Shown here one piece after another: positions 1-12,700 of a stretch of DNA of 64,000 nt; position 1 is the stretch's first letter; each line of letters starts with the position of its first letter. Below the pieces are notes generated by a model. It made no database searches. It saw nothing but the letters and a program-made list of their open reading frames with translations, and was not told the DNA's origin. The translations under genes were made by a program, and so were the position numbers. Origin of the DNA: Nematostella vectensis (lineage: Eukaryota; Cnidaria; Anthozoa; Actiniaria; Edwardsiidae); the NCBI RefSeq assembly GCF_932526225.1, contig NC_064046.1:4823306-4887305 (forward strand), given 5' to 3'.

Positions 1-543
1 TCCAATCTACTGATATATTGGTATAAACCCGAAAATTAAGAGTTTGATGACATGGGCACTTAATTGACTGTCAAAAAGCGCAATTTAATGACCACATTTA
101 TGCAAAATTCCAAATTGAATATGAATTTTGCGCAAATGGTGATCAGAATGCATTTCGCTCTATTGATTGACTATTGGCGCAAATTAAAGCATATTTTCTC
201 ATAATGAACAGCTTAGGTATATGCTTACTCTATCTTAACCTCGCAATTTAACAAAAACACTTGAAAACCTGTATGAATGTCTTTTATTCACAAGATCTCC
301 CATGCTCCCTATATGTACATCTGCGTCATGCAAATACCAGAATTCGATACTCTTGACAATACGTGACCATATTGTACTAAAGTGTTATTCAAAAGGTCTA
401 GGATTATGTAAAGAAACGTGCTATTTACACTAAGGTTCCTACTTCTAGACTCAAGTATAAACATTTGAATATAATAACGTGTCGTGGCAATTTTAGATTT
501 TGTAAAGAATGTTTAGATACGTGTTATGTACAGTTTCTAGTAT

Positions 544-649
544 CAGGGCCGTAGCAGGGGGTGGGGCACTGGGGGCATGTGCCCCCCAATATTTTCGTAA
601 TGTTTCTGTATTGTGCCCCCCCCCCCCTCCAAGGCCCGCTACGGCCCTG
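544..649. mobile_element. Short TIR element (MITE), CAGGGCCGTAGC family
   Basis: The ends are inverted copies of CAGGGCCGTAGC and GCTACGGCCCTG. The pentamer agtat occurs directly before and after, consistent with a short target duplication. The interior is G-rich then C-rich and has no coding capacity. A truncated relative starts near 57200. The CAGGG termini resemble hAT-type non-autonomous elements, but the family is not proven. Confidence 0.7.
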
Positions 650-881
650 AGTATAGTATGTGAACAAGTTTATGACCGCACCCTTCACAATAACAATAAC
701 AAAAACTATAACAAACATATAACAAAAATATTTACAATGATAATGATGTTGATGGTATATGATGATAATGATAACAGCAGCAACAATAACAAAAATAATT
801 ATGATCTATAGTGCTTCCGTGAAGATCGTGAAAAATGACATGATAGTTCTTTATTTACTCACTCCCCGCTCCTTGTCCCTT

Positions 882-2910
882 CTATTCCTCGCCTGGCGAT
901 GGTACAAAGGCAGGATTATCGGTAATCACATGGCAAGCGCCTCCCATGCTCTCGCCGGAGGTTTTAGAATTTATAGAAGTTTTCGCATCGCCCCTTTCAC
1001 CATATCTACTGCGAGTAATCCCACTGTCCGATACATTAAACCGGTCCATAGAAATCCCGGACAGTTGACGGTCGGGCAGGATTGGCCGGCAATGACAAGT
1101 CAAAATGCGTTGAAACTCCTCACGGAAGGATTGGCTGCGAAACGCATACGCAAATGGGTTGATAGCGCTGGTCAGAAATATTACGAGTGAGGCGAATACT
1201 GAGCCAGCGTTCGTAAGGTCTCCGAGTCCCGACCTGATGATTGACACTACTGTGTACACAGGGATCCAGCAGACCGTGAATGCGAGTACGAGTACGAAGA
1301 GCGTCTTGGTGATCCGGATCTCTTCCACACTGATCCCAGACACGCGGCGGAGGGACGAGAACACCTGGTAGAAATGGAACTACGTGAGGGGCGTGGCAAC
1401 CGCTAAGCGGGGATGACAACCCTAGGGGGGAGGGGGGCAGCTAGCTTTCCGAGGGTAGGGGGGTACACGCGGCGGAGATACGAAAACACGTGGTAGTAAG
1501 AGGAACTTTATAAGGGGCGTGGCAACTGCTAAGCGGGGATGACAACCATAGGGGGAGGGGGGTCGGCAACTAGCTTTTCGAGGGTAGGGGGTACACTCGG
1601 CGGAGAGACGAGAACACCTGGTAGGAAGAGGAACTATATGAGGGGCGTGACAACCCCTGAACGGGGATGACACCCTTAAGCGATGGTGGTAAGCTAGCTC
1701 TTCGCGGGTGGGGGTGGGGAGAAGGAGTTACACGCAAAGAAGAGACGAGAACACCAGGTAAGAAAAGGAGCAACAGCGATTGGGAAGAGATCTAGGGTTA
1801 TGGAACCCCCCTCCTCCTTGTGAGTAGTAGGACATTATTAGCTGTAGCGCTCGTGTCCAAACTTCTGGAGATGCAAACCCATTAGGTGCCTAGGTAGGGA
1901 TATTTTATCTGTGAGGGGATTTCGGGTTATTGGTTCGAGTTCCTGATAAGTTCGAGTTGAGTGAGTTCGGGTTATTGAGAAATGCGAGTTAGTGAGAAAT
2001 GCGAGTTATTAATGGTCGAGTTAGTGAGAAATTTGAGTTATTAATGGTCGAGTTAGTGAGAAATGCGAGTTATTAATGGTCGAGTTAGTGAGAAATTTGA
2101 GTTATTAATGGTCGAGTTAGTGAGAAATTTGAGTTATTAATGTTCAAGTCAAATCCGAGTTGTTTATGTTCGAGCTTATGGCAGTTGGAGTTCTTGGGAA
2201 GTTTGAGTTATTCAATGTCGAGTTATCGGGGTTCAACTCTGGAATATAGGGCTCACCTGCATATTATGCTCCTTGATGGTGCGCGACACGTGAACATATG
2301 ACGTTGCCATGACGATGAGTGACAGCAAAACATAGAACACCAGTATGGTCAGCAGAAAGGTCACCTCACCGGCTTTCGTCTCGAAGTACAAAATACACAT
2401 GTATAAGGACTTGCCGGGCCTGAAATCAAACCGCGCCCAGCCACAAATAGGCGGCAGCCCTACCACCACCCCCACTGTCATCCACACGAGAACAAGAAGC
2501 GTGGTCGCTCTCCGTTTCTGGAAGATTCTTTTGTACTTCTGCGGCTTAACAATGCGGAAATACCTGTTAATCGCCGTTAAAGCCATAGTATGCATGGAAG
2601 CGTAGATCAGAAAGTGTACAAAGAAGCCTTGGACATTACACGCGACGACGCCAAAAGACCAACGCCCCGTGACGATGGCCGCTAGAGTAAGCGGCATGGT
2701 GATGGACGCTGCGAGAATGTCGGAGATAGCGAGAGCAATCACGTAGAGATTCGTTGTGGTACGCAGACGTGGGTTGCGGTACGACGCGACGCACACGAGT
2801 AAGTTTCCGCCAAATGCGATCGCGTTGATAATTAAGAGAGTCAAGACTTCGATGGCGAGGACACCATCGCTGGGCGGAGGGATCGGTAGCATGTCACACA
2901 GGTGATGCAC
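882..2910 (-). CDS. Rhodopsin-class GPCR, melatonin-receptor-like, two exons
   Basis: Exon 1 is 2257-2910 and exon 2 is 882-1364. The donor (CAG then GTGAGC) and acceptor (TTTCTACCAG) are clear and both in phase 0, giving 378 aa. Exon 1 encodes TM1-TM5 and exon 2 encodes TM6, TM7 and the cytoplasmic tail. Visible class A marks are N36 in TM1, D64 in TM2, C91 before TM3, NRY at 115-117 in place of DRY, CWIP at 250-253 in TM6, and NPFAY at 287-291 in TM7. The NRY motif and the TM4 sequence resemble melatonin-type receptors, whose relatives are numerous in cnidarians. The ligand cannot be told from sequence. It is a plasma-membrane receptor expected to signal through G proteins. The first ATG at 2910 was chosen because it leaves a short N-terminus before TM1; an in-frame Met at codon 7 is an alternative. 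The intron is full of minisatellites that copy the exon-2 acceptor. Confidence 0.9.
1340..1775. repeat. Tandem copies of the GPCR exon-2 splice acceptor (about 125-137 bp units)
   Basis: Four diverged copies of one unit are seen. The real exon-2 boundary (1364/1365) corresponds to positions 1489, 1617 and 1754, so periods are 125, 128 and 137. Each unit carries about 25-30 nt of exon-2 start, the acceptor and upstream G-rich intron sequence. On the gene strand the copy at 1617 keeps an intact CTACCAG acceptor. The copies at 1489 and 1754 have lost the AG. Confidence 0.85.
1950..2235. repeat. Minisatellite of about 33 bp in the GPCR intron
   Basis: Imperfect repeats of gagttagtgagaaatg followed by a gagttattaatggtc-like half run from about 1950 to the exon-1 donor. 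The copies at 2000-2150 are nearly identical; those at the edges are degenerate. Confidence 0.85.
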
Positions 2911-5900
2911 GTTAGAAACAGCGGAATGGAGTCCTTGTTTCTTTGGACTTCTTCGTTCTTGTTACACACCCTTGTCTAACTATGTATTGCGTTCTTGTTC
3001 GCCTTTAGTAAATTGAGTCTTGTTACACACCTTATTTAACTATTGTTCTTCTTTTTGTCCAATACGGAATCGATATACCAGCCAATTAAATGTCAGCGTT
3101 TGCCTAAACCCTATCATACATGCAGTTATCCTTTTCACAAAAACAATGGACGGCAACCGGCAAAATCCTTTCTTCTCCAGGCCGCTCTCTTTTATTTCTT
3201 CTGTACTTCCTTGATCGTAGCTATGTGTTCTATATAAGAATATATCTGGCTCAGATTAAATAATATTTTCACGCAAACGGTAATGCAATACTGTTCACTT
3301 CAGCTCAACTGCGCACTTGATCGCGCTATTTGAATGCGTCGAGAGCACACTTCTGGGCACACTTATTGCTTTGGTCTAAGCAACTAGCGTAGATCGTTAA
3401 CGACAAGTCTTCCGGTTTTCAATCTATGAAAGATTACTTTTCAAGTTACTCAGACCTCTGTTTCAAAATCAGAATGTTGAGTCCTCGCTAAGCTAAATCC
3501 TGTAAAGTAACAGCTTCTAATTGATTCCATAAATAATAACACGCTTAGTCACACGGCTAGTTCGCAAGACAAAGTTCAATCGGCGGTTGCCGCCGAGTTT
3601 TACATGTACATCTTCGGCATAAAATCCTTGTAGAATTGGCGTCGTTTTGGAGACTCGCTCAGTGAAAACTTAAAGCGATTGAGAAGATTGTGATATTCTA
3701 AATCCTTTTTTCGCCGCGGACCCTGATCTCGGAATAGCAGCCGCGAGGCATGTTGCCTTCTACTTTGATACAAACGAGGCGGGTAGTAAAATATATTTTC
3801 CTTGAAGCGGCATTTATCTCACAAAGCCCAGGAAAATATCCTAATTGTGACCGAGGCCCTCCTGTATTTAAGTGTTTTTCCGCTTGGAGGATATATGAAA
3901 AACGTCACTTTGTTGCTAAAATTGATCGACGTTAATCGAAATTTGTCATCTTGATTTCGCGATTTTTCACGGATTGTGATCAAACTCCGAAATTCTACGC
4001 AATCCGCGAAGCCCGGTAAACAATACTGCTTTCACTGCTTACAACAACCTCTGACTATTGTATAAATATCAAAAGATGTTTCATAACGGAAGCTATTTCT
4101 TTTTAAGCTGTTCCCATTTAGATGTATGTTGGTAGATTGAATTTTTCTCAAGGACCTGCCAGAAATTCTCCCGACATATTTGCCTTTTTGAGTGGCAGTT
4201 GGCGAGGCGTTGTTATTGGCTTAATAGTGTCACGTGGTTAGCAAGAGCGAGGATACTGTTTTTGTAGCAACAGATCCGAATAGCACAGAGTTATTCCTAA
4301 CTTCGGTTAGCGGGAAGTGTAACAATATTCTGTTATTTTAAGCAGTATTTACAAGATATTTGGTACATCGCCTCGAATTTCGGTCTTTTCCTGCGTTTGA
4401 GCATTTTTTTTACACTTGTTTTCAATTTTAGAGGCGATTCCACTCTGCAATTTACCGCGAAAAGCGTGAAACTGTTCACGTTTTACAGAAGTCACTTGGT
4501 GTGCAACAGCTGGGAAGTCAACGAAAGCTACAAATGAAAAACAAAAACACCAAAAAGAAACCCTTATTTGGCTTGCTAGCAAGGAAGATACTCACTGTAT
4601 CAAGTTTTGAAATGAGGATAATCGAAATGAGGATAAACGATTGTTTTTTTATGAACTAGGTTCATATTTGCGTGTAAGTAGTAGGAAACAGGAATCTGTA
4701 AGTCAGAGCGCATGGTTACAAGCGAGCGATACTGCTGATTTTGTCTCTTAATCAGTAAACACAGGGAAATGGAATGCGAGCTATGCAATACCAAAAAAAA
4801 AACTAATCAAAAGCGGAAGAGTGAAAATGTCAAATAAGATAGAAACAGAAATTAAAGATTAAATAAAACGAAAGAAGTAATGCCAAACAAGAAAAACAAC
4901 GTCAAACGAAATTATCTACTGGACAAATAAAAGGTGATATAAAAGGTGAGCGGTTGTTGATGGGATATTAAAACAGCAACATGAAAATAACTGAAAAAAA
5001 AAACAGTAGCAATACAGTAGTTCGCCACATCTAAGAACCTGGAAATTAAGAACCTGAAAGGCTAAAATTTGGTATCTTATACATATTTAAGAATCTTACA
5101 GGAAATGTATAAGAAATTGTCCAAAAATGTTTAGGTTAAACCATGTAAAAAACATGTTATTGTATGTGGAGAACTTCTGTAATAGCCTTAGCAACTAGTC
5201 AAATTACGTAACCAAATAACTGCTATATCTCTGGTGTTGGTAATATTCATCACTTCACTTGCGACAAGCAAGTTTCACCTGGATTAGGTAAACAGATCTA
5301 AACTCCCCCTCTGTTCTATTGACCATATGCTCGACTCAATGTCGGTGATATGTGGGCGTCTAGGGTTGTCGGAAATGAGGGCGTTGAAGCTTCAAGTGAA
5401 TACTAATTAAAAGTTCAGTGAGGACGTATTGCACTGTTCCTTGCTGTGTTTTCCGCTCGACTTCAACAAAGACAGCTGGACCGGCCTTGTGCTTCCATCA
5501 TTCAAATTCATTAAAGCGTTTTCATTGGATAGCACTAAAACAGTTTCCAATCACGCCACCTCTCCTGAAGGCGCTGGCCAACCAAAACAAGCGGCAAATG
5601 CTATTATGTTACTTTGAACGACGGATGCCAGAATGCGGTTTAGTACTAGTTTGACGAAAGTTAGCAGGCTATTAAAAACCGCAGTAAATTTCATTTTAAT
5701 TCCGTGTATATGATTTCCAGTTGAAATCTGATATTTTATTCCTTGCCACTTGCAATATACTATTCGCTGGAGAACTAATCCTTTCTTTTTTTAATGAGAA
5801 ATTGCTATAAGAATATCAAATTCTACCAAAAAGCTATCCAGTTGTTTTTTCAGCGAGAACAAAAGTATAAATATTTATTAATGCTCACTTGAAAAAAAGG

Positions 5901-6249
5901 GATAAAGATGTTTTCTCTATTGGAAAAAAAACAGGTTGATTTTTCTGAACACAGTCCATGGCATGCGTCCAAGAACAGTTAAAAAAAATAGCTGATCATA
6001 ACATCTATCATTAAAACTACTTTTACTTTTAATTATTATTTTCATTTTTTTGTCAGTAGTTATTCGCTTTTCCAGCCTAAACAGTTGTCTCTCTCTGAGC
6101 AGATTTTGCGAAAATAAAAACGAATATGTGACATCTGTATCACTTTTAATTAATAAAGTTATTGATGATGTATTGTGTTACCTATTCCTCGCACCAGCCC
6201 AAAACAGATCAGACCAGAACATCGCCAAAGTTTATATTTATATTGTGTA
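2911..6249. other. Gene-poor stretch upstream of the GPCR
   Basis: AT-rich sequence with only short chance reading frames, none resembling a known protein or flanked by paired splice sites. It should include the GPCR promoter and 5' UTR, but no TATA box or start site can be assigned. A-rich runs are common between 4795 and 5000. Confidence 0.5.
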
Positions 6250-6495
6250 GTTCCAGAAAATATCCATACCCCCCCCCCCCCTATTGAGGGGGTCGGAAGT
6301 ATGATCCCCCACCCCTCGGGAATTTCCAACCCCCTGGAAAAAGATAAATACAGTAACTGTTAAGGAAGAAGGGCATTTCACCCCCCCCCCCCTCCCCTCT
6401 GGAAATTCCTGGGCGTCTGAACCCCCCACTACCCCCCCCGGAATTTCTTATCCCCTCAATGGGGGGGGGGGGGGGTATTGATATCTTCTGGAACT
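6250..6495. mobile_element. Poly-C/poly-G inverted-repeat MITE
   Basis: The left end reads gttccagaaaatatc followed by a C run and attgagggg. The right end is the inverse: cccctcaat, a G run, then gatatcttctggaac. Internal C and G runs make further hairpins. A related but incomplete copy is at 26161-26420. No coding capacity. It lies just beyond the FEN1 stop codon. Confidence 0.75.
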
Positions 6496-6736
6496 TCACA
6501 TTTGAAAAAAGATTTGTTACAGTATCTAATACCCCCTTCCTTTCTTCATAAGGCTTCAAAGACTTGCTCCCCCTCCCCTCCCTAATAATGTCTGAACATC
6601 ACCTATTCAGTTCCTCGCATTTCCTAAAAAGTAACCAGGCCTTCAACCGCTTGTAACCACTCGTCCCTGTGTTTCACCAACACTCGTCCGCTTTAAAACG
6701 AAGGCTGAGTTTCTTTTTAGAAACTGTAATTGCAAG

Positions 6737-9700
6737 TTACTTGGGTCTTTTGAACTTCCCACCAGTCTTGGCCTTTTTATTCTGAGACCCTTTACCATCT
6801 TGGAGCTGAAACAAAAAACGAATAACAAGCTGCGTGGGAAGTTTATTCAAGGTGAAACTTGTTCGCAAGTGTATCGTACAGTGAATTGCTTCAATGCGCC
6901 GTGCCAGCGTTTCATATGGCGGCATGTCGTGCGAGACTAACCGCGTGTTGTGTAACGGCGTGTCGTGCATCAAGCGTATTGTAGCGTGTCAATGTGCTGT
7001 GCCAGCGTGTCATACAGCGACGTGCGAGATTTAAAGCGAGTTGTATAACGGCGTGTCGTGCATGGAGTGTATTGTACAGCGATGCGTGTCAATGCACCGG
7101 GCCAGCGTGTCATATAGCAGTGTCTTGCGAGAGTTATATCGTGTCGCATATAAGCGTGCTTGCTTCGAGTGTTGTGTACGGCGAAGCGTGTAAATGCACC
7201 GTTCCAGCGTGTCATATAGCAGTGTCTTGCGAGAGTTATAGCGTGTCGCATATAAGCGTGTCGTACATCAAGTGCACTGTAGCGTGTCAATGTGCCGTGC
7301 CAGCGTGTCATATAGCAGTGTCTTGCGCGAGTTATATCGTGCCTTATATAAGCGTGTCGTGCATCTAGGAGTGCATCTAGAAGCGTGTCAATGCGCCGTA
7401 CCAGCGTGTCATATAGCAATGTCTTGCGCGAGTTATATCGTGCCTTATATAAGCGTGTCGTGCATCTAGGAGTGCATCTAGAAGCGTGTCAAAGCGCCGT
7501 ACCAGCGTGTCATATAGCAGTGTCTTGCGCGAGTTATATCGTGCCTTATATAAACGTCTCGTGCATCTAGAAGTACATCTAGAAGCGTGTCAATGCGCCG
7601 TACCAGCGTGTCATATAGCAGTGACTTGCGTGAGTTATAACGTGTCGCATATAAGCGTGCTGTGCTTTGAGTGTTATGTAAGGCGAAGCGTGTCAATGCA
7701 CCGTGCCAGCGTGTCATATAGCAGTGGCTTGTGTGAGTTATAACGTTTGTGTCGTGCTTCGAGTGTTAAAGCGAAGCGTGCCCCTCTAGATTACGACTGA
7801 TGTATTTTTACCCTCCCCCCCTTGGTCTGTGTGCCTAACCTTGCGTTTGTTTGCTGGCGATGGAAGCACTTTAAAGAACGAGTCCAGTCGCCCTTGGGTG
7901 GAGCCGTGGCGAGCCTTGGTGAGTTTCTTGATTCCTGACCGAATTCTGTCCTCGCTGAATCCTTTCTCCTGGCACATAAAGGTAACAAGCGCTTCCTCGT
8001 TAGGTTCCTCCCATTTTAGCTAATAACACAAAGATTTAACAGTTATTTACTTTTTTCTGACTGTAGTGAATACTTTCAAATGCACTCTTGAAACCAAAGC
8101 TTTCAAAGACCGCTTAGTCATTCTTGAAGATCACCGATCCACTCTCGAAAATAACATTTTCGCAATCACCGACCAACTGCCGAAGATCACCGAGTCATTA
8201 CCGAAGATTACCGACCAAATGCCGAATATAATCAAGTCATTTCCAAAGTACACCTGCACATTTGAGACACATTTCCGAAGATCATCGACCAACTGCCCAA
8301 GATTACTCTCATTTCCGAGGAGCTTCGTATAATATTTCTATACCGAAATACTGACACGAATTATCAATATGTTGCTATTACAAAATTTAAAAATACAAAA
8401 TTCTGGATTATGGCTTACAGTACCTCAATTTCTTCGGGGTTTCGGACTTCAGGATTTTTAAACAGTTCACGAGCCTCCTGACATAAGACATGGTCACAAT
8501 CAGTATTACGTAAAGGCCTGGACTAGAATAAACTGGAGCCGCTGAGACATGAACCTTTATAGCTGATTCGTAAGCGCTGAAGAAGTTGCAATTCATTGTT
8601 ATTATTTTGCCGCCAAAAGCCGGATCGCGCGCGAGGCTTCCATCCAAAAAGTCACGTGATCTATTAGTGCCAGTCACCCAATCTTACCTTATACAACCAG
8701 TTCTCAGGGGGTGGATGTTTCTGGAGAATATAAATCAAGTGTCAACATAGAATATATATATAAAAAATAAATGAACAAATGAATAAATAAAAAATTGAAT
8801 AAATAAATAAATTTGGTGGAGCTACGTGCAAGTGTTACATTACGTGCTAATACTAATTTAAATAAAATCCAGGTATCGGGTATCTTTGCATAACTTTGGC
8901 TATAGTTTTTTTGTCACTTTGCGCCATCCAAAATTTCATCCGAAATTTCGAAATTTATAGTTGGTTATAGTTTTTTTTACTTTCGACCCGACATATTATG
9001 GCACAGACGCACAATCATCGAGCTACACATGCACACTCACACTTGTATCAATATTTTCCAGGATCTTGTCAATAGAGCGATGCTGTCTTATCAGGTCCAC
9101 AGACCTCTTCGGCCCGATCCCTGCAAGGAAAGGGTATGTGATATCAAGCCAATTTAAACAAGGCTAATCAAGAAGACTGAATCACTCAAAGAATCAATTT
9201 TTATTGAAATATTTTATTTTTCGTCGCTATCAAGATCTAGTGTGACGGCACATTTCTGCGTCTTTTTGGACTGAATTTGCCACTCAAGAAGTAACGTGAT
9301 CTCTAAGGACAAGTCGCCTTTTGTAAACAAAAGCAAAGATAGATGGTCGACATTCTTAAAAAGGGGAATGAACAAGAGGAATGCAAAGTCGCTGTTGAGT
9401 GTGTTATGAAATTCATTCAGAATTCTGCCCTGATTTCTTCCAACACATCAAAATACTGTACATACTGTACGTGCAAGGAGGGGAATTACTGTCGAATCCG
9501 TTGTATCGCGACCCGCGTTTTGATTTGTTTTGGTCTTCTGTTCCGTCAGTAAAACCATTCTGAGCCAATCAGAGTCTCGCTTTGTTCACTTCCCTGGCTA
9601 TCCTCTGGACAAAAACAAGACAGTGTCGCGGAAGAAAGCAAGGCAACTGTACAAGGCGAGAGATGGAAAAAATCTGATTGGCTTAGAATAATTTGACTGG

Positions 9701-12700
9701 CGGAACAGAAAATCCCAAAAGACAAAAACAAATCGGTGTTTTGAAAATTCGGCGTTGCAATACAACGGATCCGACAGTAAAGTAAGATTGGCAGAAGGTC
9801 ACGCTTCAGCGTGCTTCTTCCCCCTCAATCGTTACTCAACAGTAAAGAAAAAAATGGCAGAAAACTTTTCTCCCTCGCAGAAAACTGAAATGGGTTATAA
9901 TATGTATATACTAAGCAGTATTTCAAATAATTATGACAAAAGTTACAGAGCAAACAGAACATAATAATATGGTAGCAAGCAAAAAAAAAAAAAACTCACC
10001 CTTGATTGAGTCACAATAATCGCAGCCAAGTAGAATACACAAGTCTATGAACTTTATAAAACAAAACAGCAACATTACAATAGCTGTTTTAAATGATTTT
10101 TTTTAACAAAACTTACATATGAATTTTTGGAAAAATGTATATACGAAAAGCCAATTTTATTTGATTTTGACATGTTTTGAAACTTTTCATTTATTTACTT
10201 TAAACATTTAGATCGTGTGATAATAAACCAACAACAAGAGAACTTGTATACCCCTATTTGTTAAAATAAGGTACAGTATAACTCAGAGAACCAGTGACAC
10301 ATTATGGATAGAGTGCAATTGGCAAACTCACTCCCTCTGAGAGAGACTTGAATATTAATTTTTGAGGGATATAAACGAGAACACTACGGTTTTGGAAACC
10401 TTGATTCATTACACGAACTGTATTTTTTATTGGTGCATTTTCTTACTTATTCAATGATGCTGAAGCACAGCACACGAATTCTGAAGTGCAACCTTATTTG
10501 GAATAATGTAGGTGAATGAGTAAGTGAAATCGAATAATGAATTCTCACCTCATCTTGAGATAAACCAGCTTCACTCAAAACATTCTGAAGATGGAATTCT
10601 TTGATGGGCATTTTCCTGGCAATAAGAGGATAATAATCCAGATAATTATGATAATATAAATAATGATTAATAATTAAAGTAAAGCACAAAACAGTAAAAC
10701 AAAGTAAAACACAAGTAAAGCATGATGAAAAGACATAATGATAACATAAATAATGATAATAATAATAATAATAATAATTAATACAGTATTTCATCAAGTA
10801 ATGCAAGATGTACAGATAAAATCAGTTGATGCCCTAGTGTCCAAAGATTGGATAACTGGTAACTTACTTTGCCTCACTAAATGTAAGATGTCTTAGCATC
10901 ACAGTCGTTCCAAATGTTAAGGCATCCATGTCCTCCGTCCCGGTAGCATACACCTTTAAGGAAATGACAATTTAAGCCTCACTGCAGTAACACTGAGCAA
11001 ACAGCCCTGTCATTGCCCCTAAGCTAGATGAAAGGGCAGTGTCCCTAAGTCAGTGGATAGGCCAGTGTCCCTAAGTTAGTGGATAGGCCAGTGTTCCTAA
11101 GTTAGTGGATAGGGCAGTGTCCCTAAGTTAGTGGATAGGGCAGTGTCCCTAAGTTAGTGGATAAGGCAGTGTGTCTGAGTTAGTGGCTAGGGCAGTGTGT
11201 CTGAGTTAGTGGCTAGGGCAGTGTCCCTAAGTTAGTGGATAAGGCAGTGTCCCTAAGTTAGTGGATAGGGCAGTGTCCCTAAGTAAGTGGATAGGGCAGT
11301 GTCCCTAAGTTAGTGGATAGGGCAGTGTTCCTAAGTTAGTGGATAAGGCAGTGTTCCTAAGTTAGTGGATAGGGCAGTGTTCCTAAGTTAGTGGATAGGG
11401 CAGTTTGCCTGAGTTAGTGGATAAGGCAGTGTTCCTAAGTTAGTGGATAGGGCACTGTTCCTAAGTTAGTGGATAGGGCAGTGTGCCTGAGTTAGTGGAT
11501 AAGGCAGTGTTCCTAAGTTAGTGGATAGGGCACTGTTCCTAAGTTAGTGGATAGGGCAGTGTGCCTGAGTTAGTGGATAAGGCAGTGTTCCTAAGTTAGT
11601 GGATAGGGCACTGTTCCTAAGTTAGTGGATAGGCCAGTGTGCCTAAGTTAGTGGATAAGGCGGTGCTCCTAAGTTAGTGGATAGGGCAGTGTGCCTAAGT
11701 TAGTGGATAGGGCAGTGTTCCTAAGTTAGTGGAAAGGGCAGTGTGCCTGAGTTAGTGGATAAGGCAGTGTTCCTAAGTTAGTGGATAGGGCAGTGTGCCT
11801 AAGTTAGTGGATAGGGCAGTGTGCCTGAGTTAGTGGATAGGGCAGTGTCCCTAAGTTAGTGGATAGGGCAGTGTTCCTAAGTTAGTGGATAGGGCAGTGT
11901 GCCTGAGTTAGTGGATAGGGCAGTGTCCCTAAGTTAGTGGATAGGGCAGTGTTCCTAAGTTAGTGCATAAGGCAGTGTGCCTGAGTTAGTGGATAGGGCA
12001 GTGTTCCTAAGTTAGTGGATAGGGCAGTGTGCCTAAGTTAGTGGATAGGGCAGTGTTCCTAAGTTAGTGGATAGGGCAGTGTGCCTGAGTTAGTGGATAG
12101 GGCAGTGTCCCTAAGTTAGTGGATAGGGCAGTGTTCCTAAGTTAGTGGATAAGGCAGTGTGCCTGAGTTAGTGGATAGGGCAGTGTTCCTAAGTTAGTGT
12201 ATAGGGCAGTGTAACTAAGTTAGTGGATAGGGCAGTGTCCCTAAGTTAGTGGATAGGGCAGTGTTCCTAAGTTAGTGGATAAGGCAGTGTTCCTAAGTTA
12301 GTGGATAGGGCAGTGTGCCTGAGTTAGTGGATAAGGCAGTGCTCCTAGGTTAGTGGATAAGGCAGTGTTCCTAATTTAGTGGATAGGGCAGTGCTCCTAA
12401 GTTAGTGGATAAGGCAGTGTTCCTAAGTTAGTGGATAGGCCAGTGTGCCTAAGTTAGTGGATAAGGCGGTGCTCCTAAGTTAGTGGATAAGGCAGTGTTC
12501 CTAAGTTAGTGGATAGGCCAGTGTGCCTAAGTTAGTGGATAAGGCGGTGCTCCTAAGTTAGTGGATAAGGCGGTGCTCCTAAGTTAGTGGATAGGGCAGT
12601 GTGCCTGAGTTAGTGGATAGGGCAGTGTGCCTGAGTTATTGGATAGGGCACTGTTCCTAAGTTAGTGGATAGGCCAGTGTCCCTAAGTTAGTGGATAGGG

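Noticed and set aside
1931-1945. ggttcgagttcc, a tRNA B-box-like sequence
   Set aside because: It belongs to the edge of the 33-bp minisatellite and no tRNA fold can be built around it.
6994-7743. Overlapping open frames of 60-150 codons on both strands
   Set aside because: They all run through the 100-bp minisatellite in the last FEN1 intron; openness on both strands reflects the repeat.
8066-8332. 88-codon repetitive frame ([15 protein letters not shown])
   Set aside because: It lies within a FEN1 intron and arises from short repeats; no start context or splice link.
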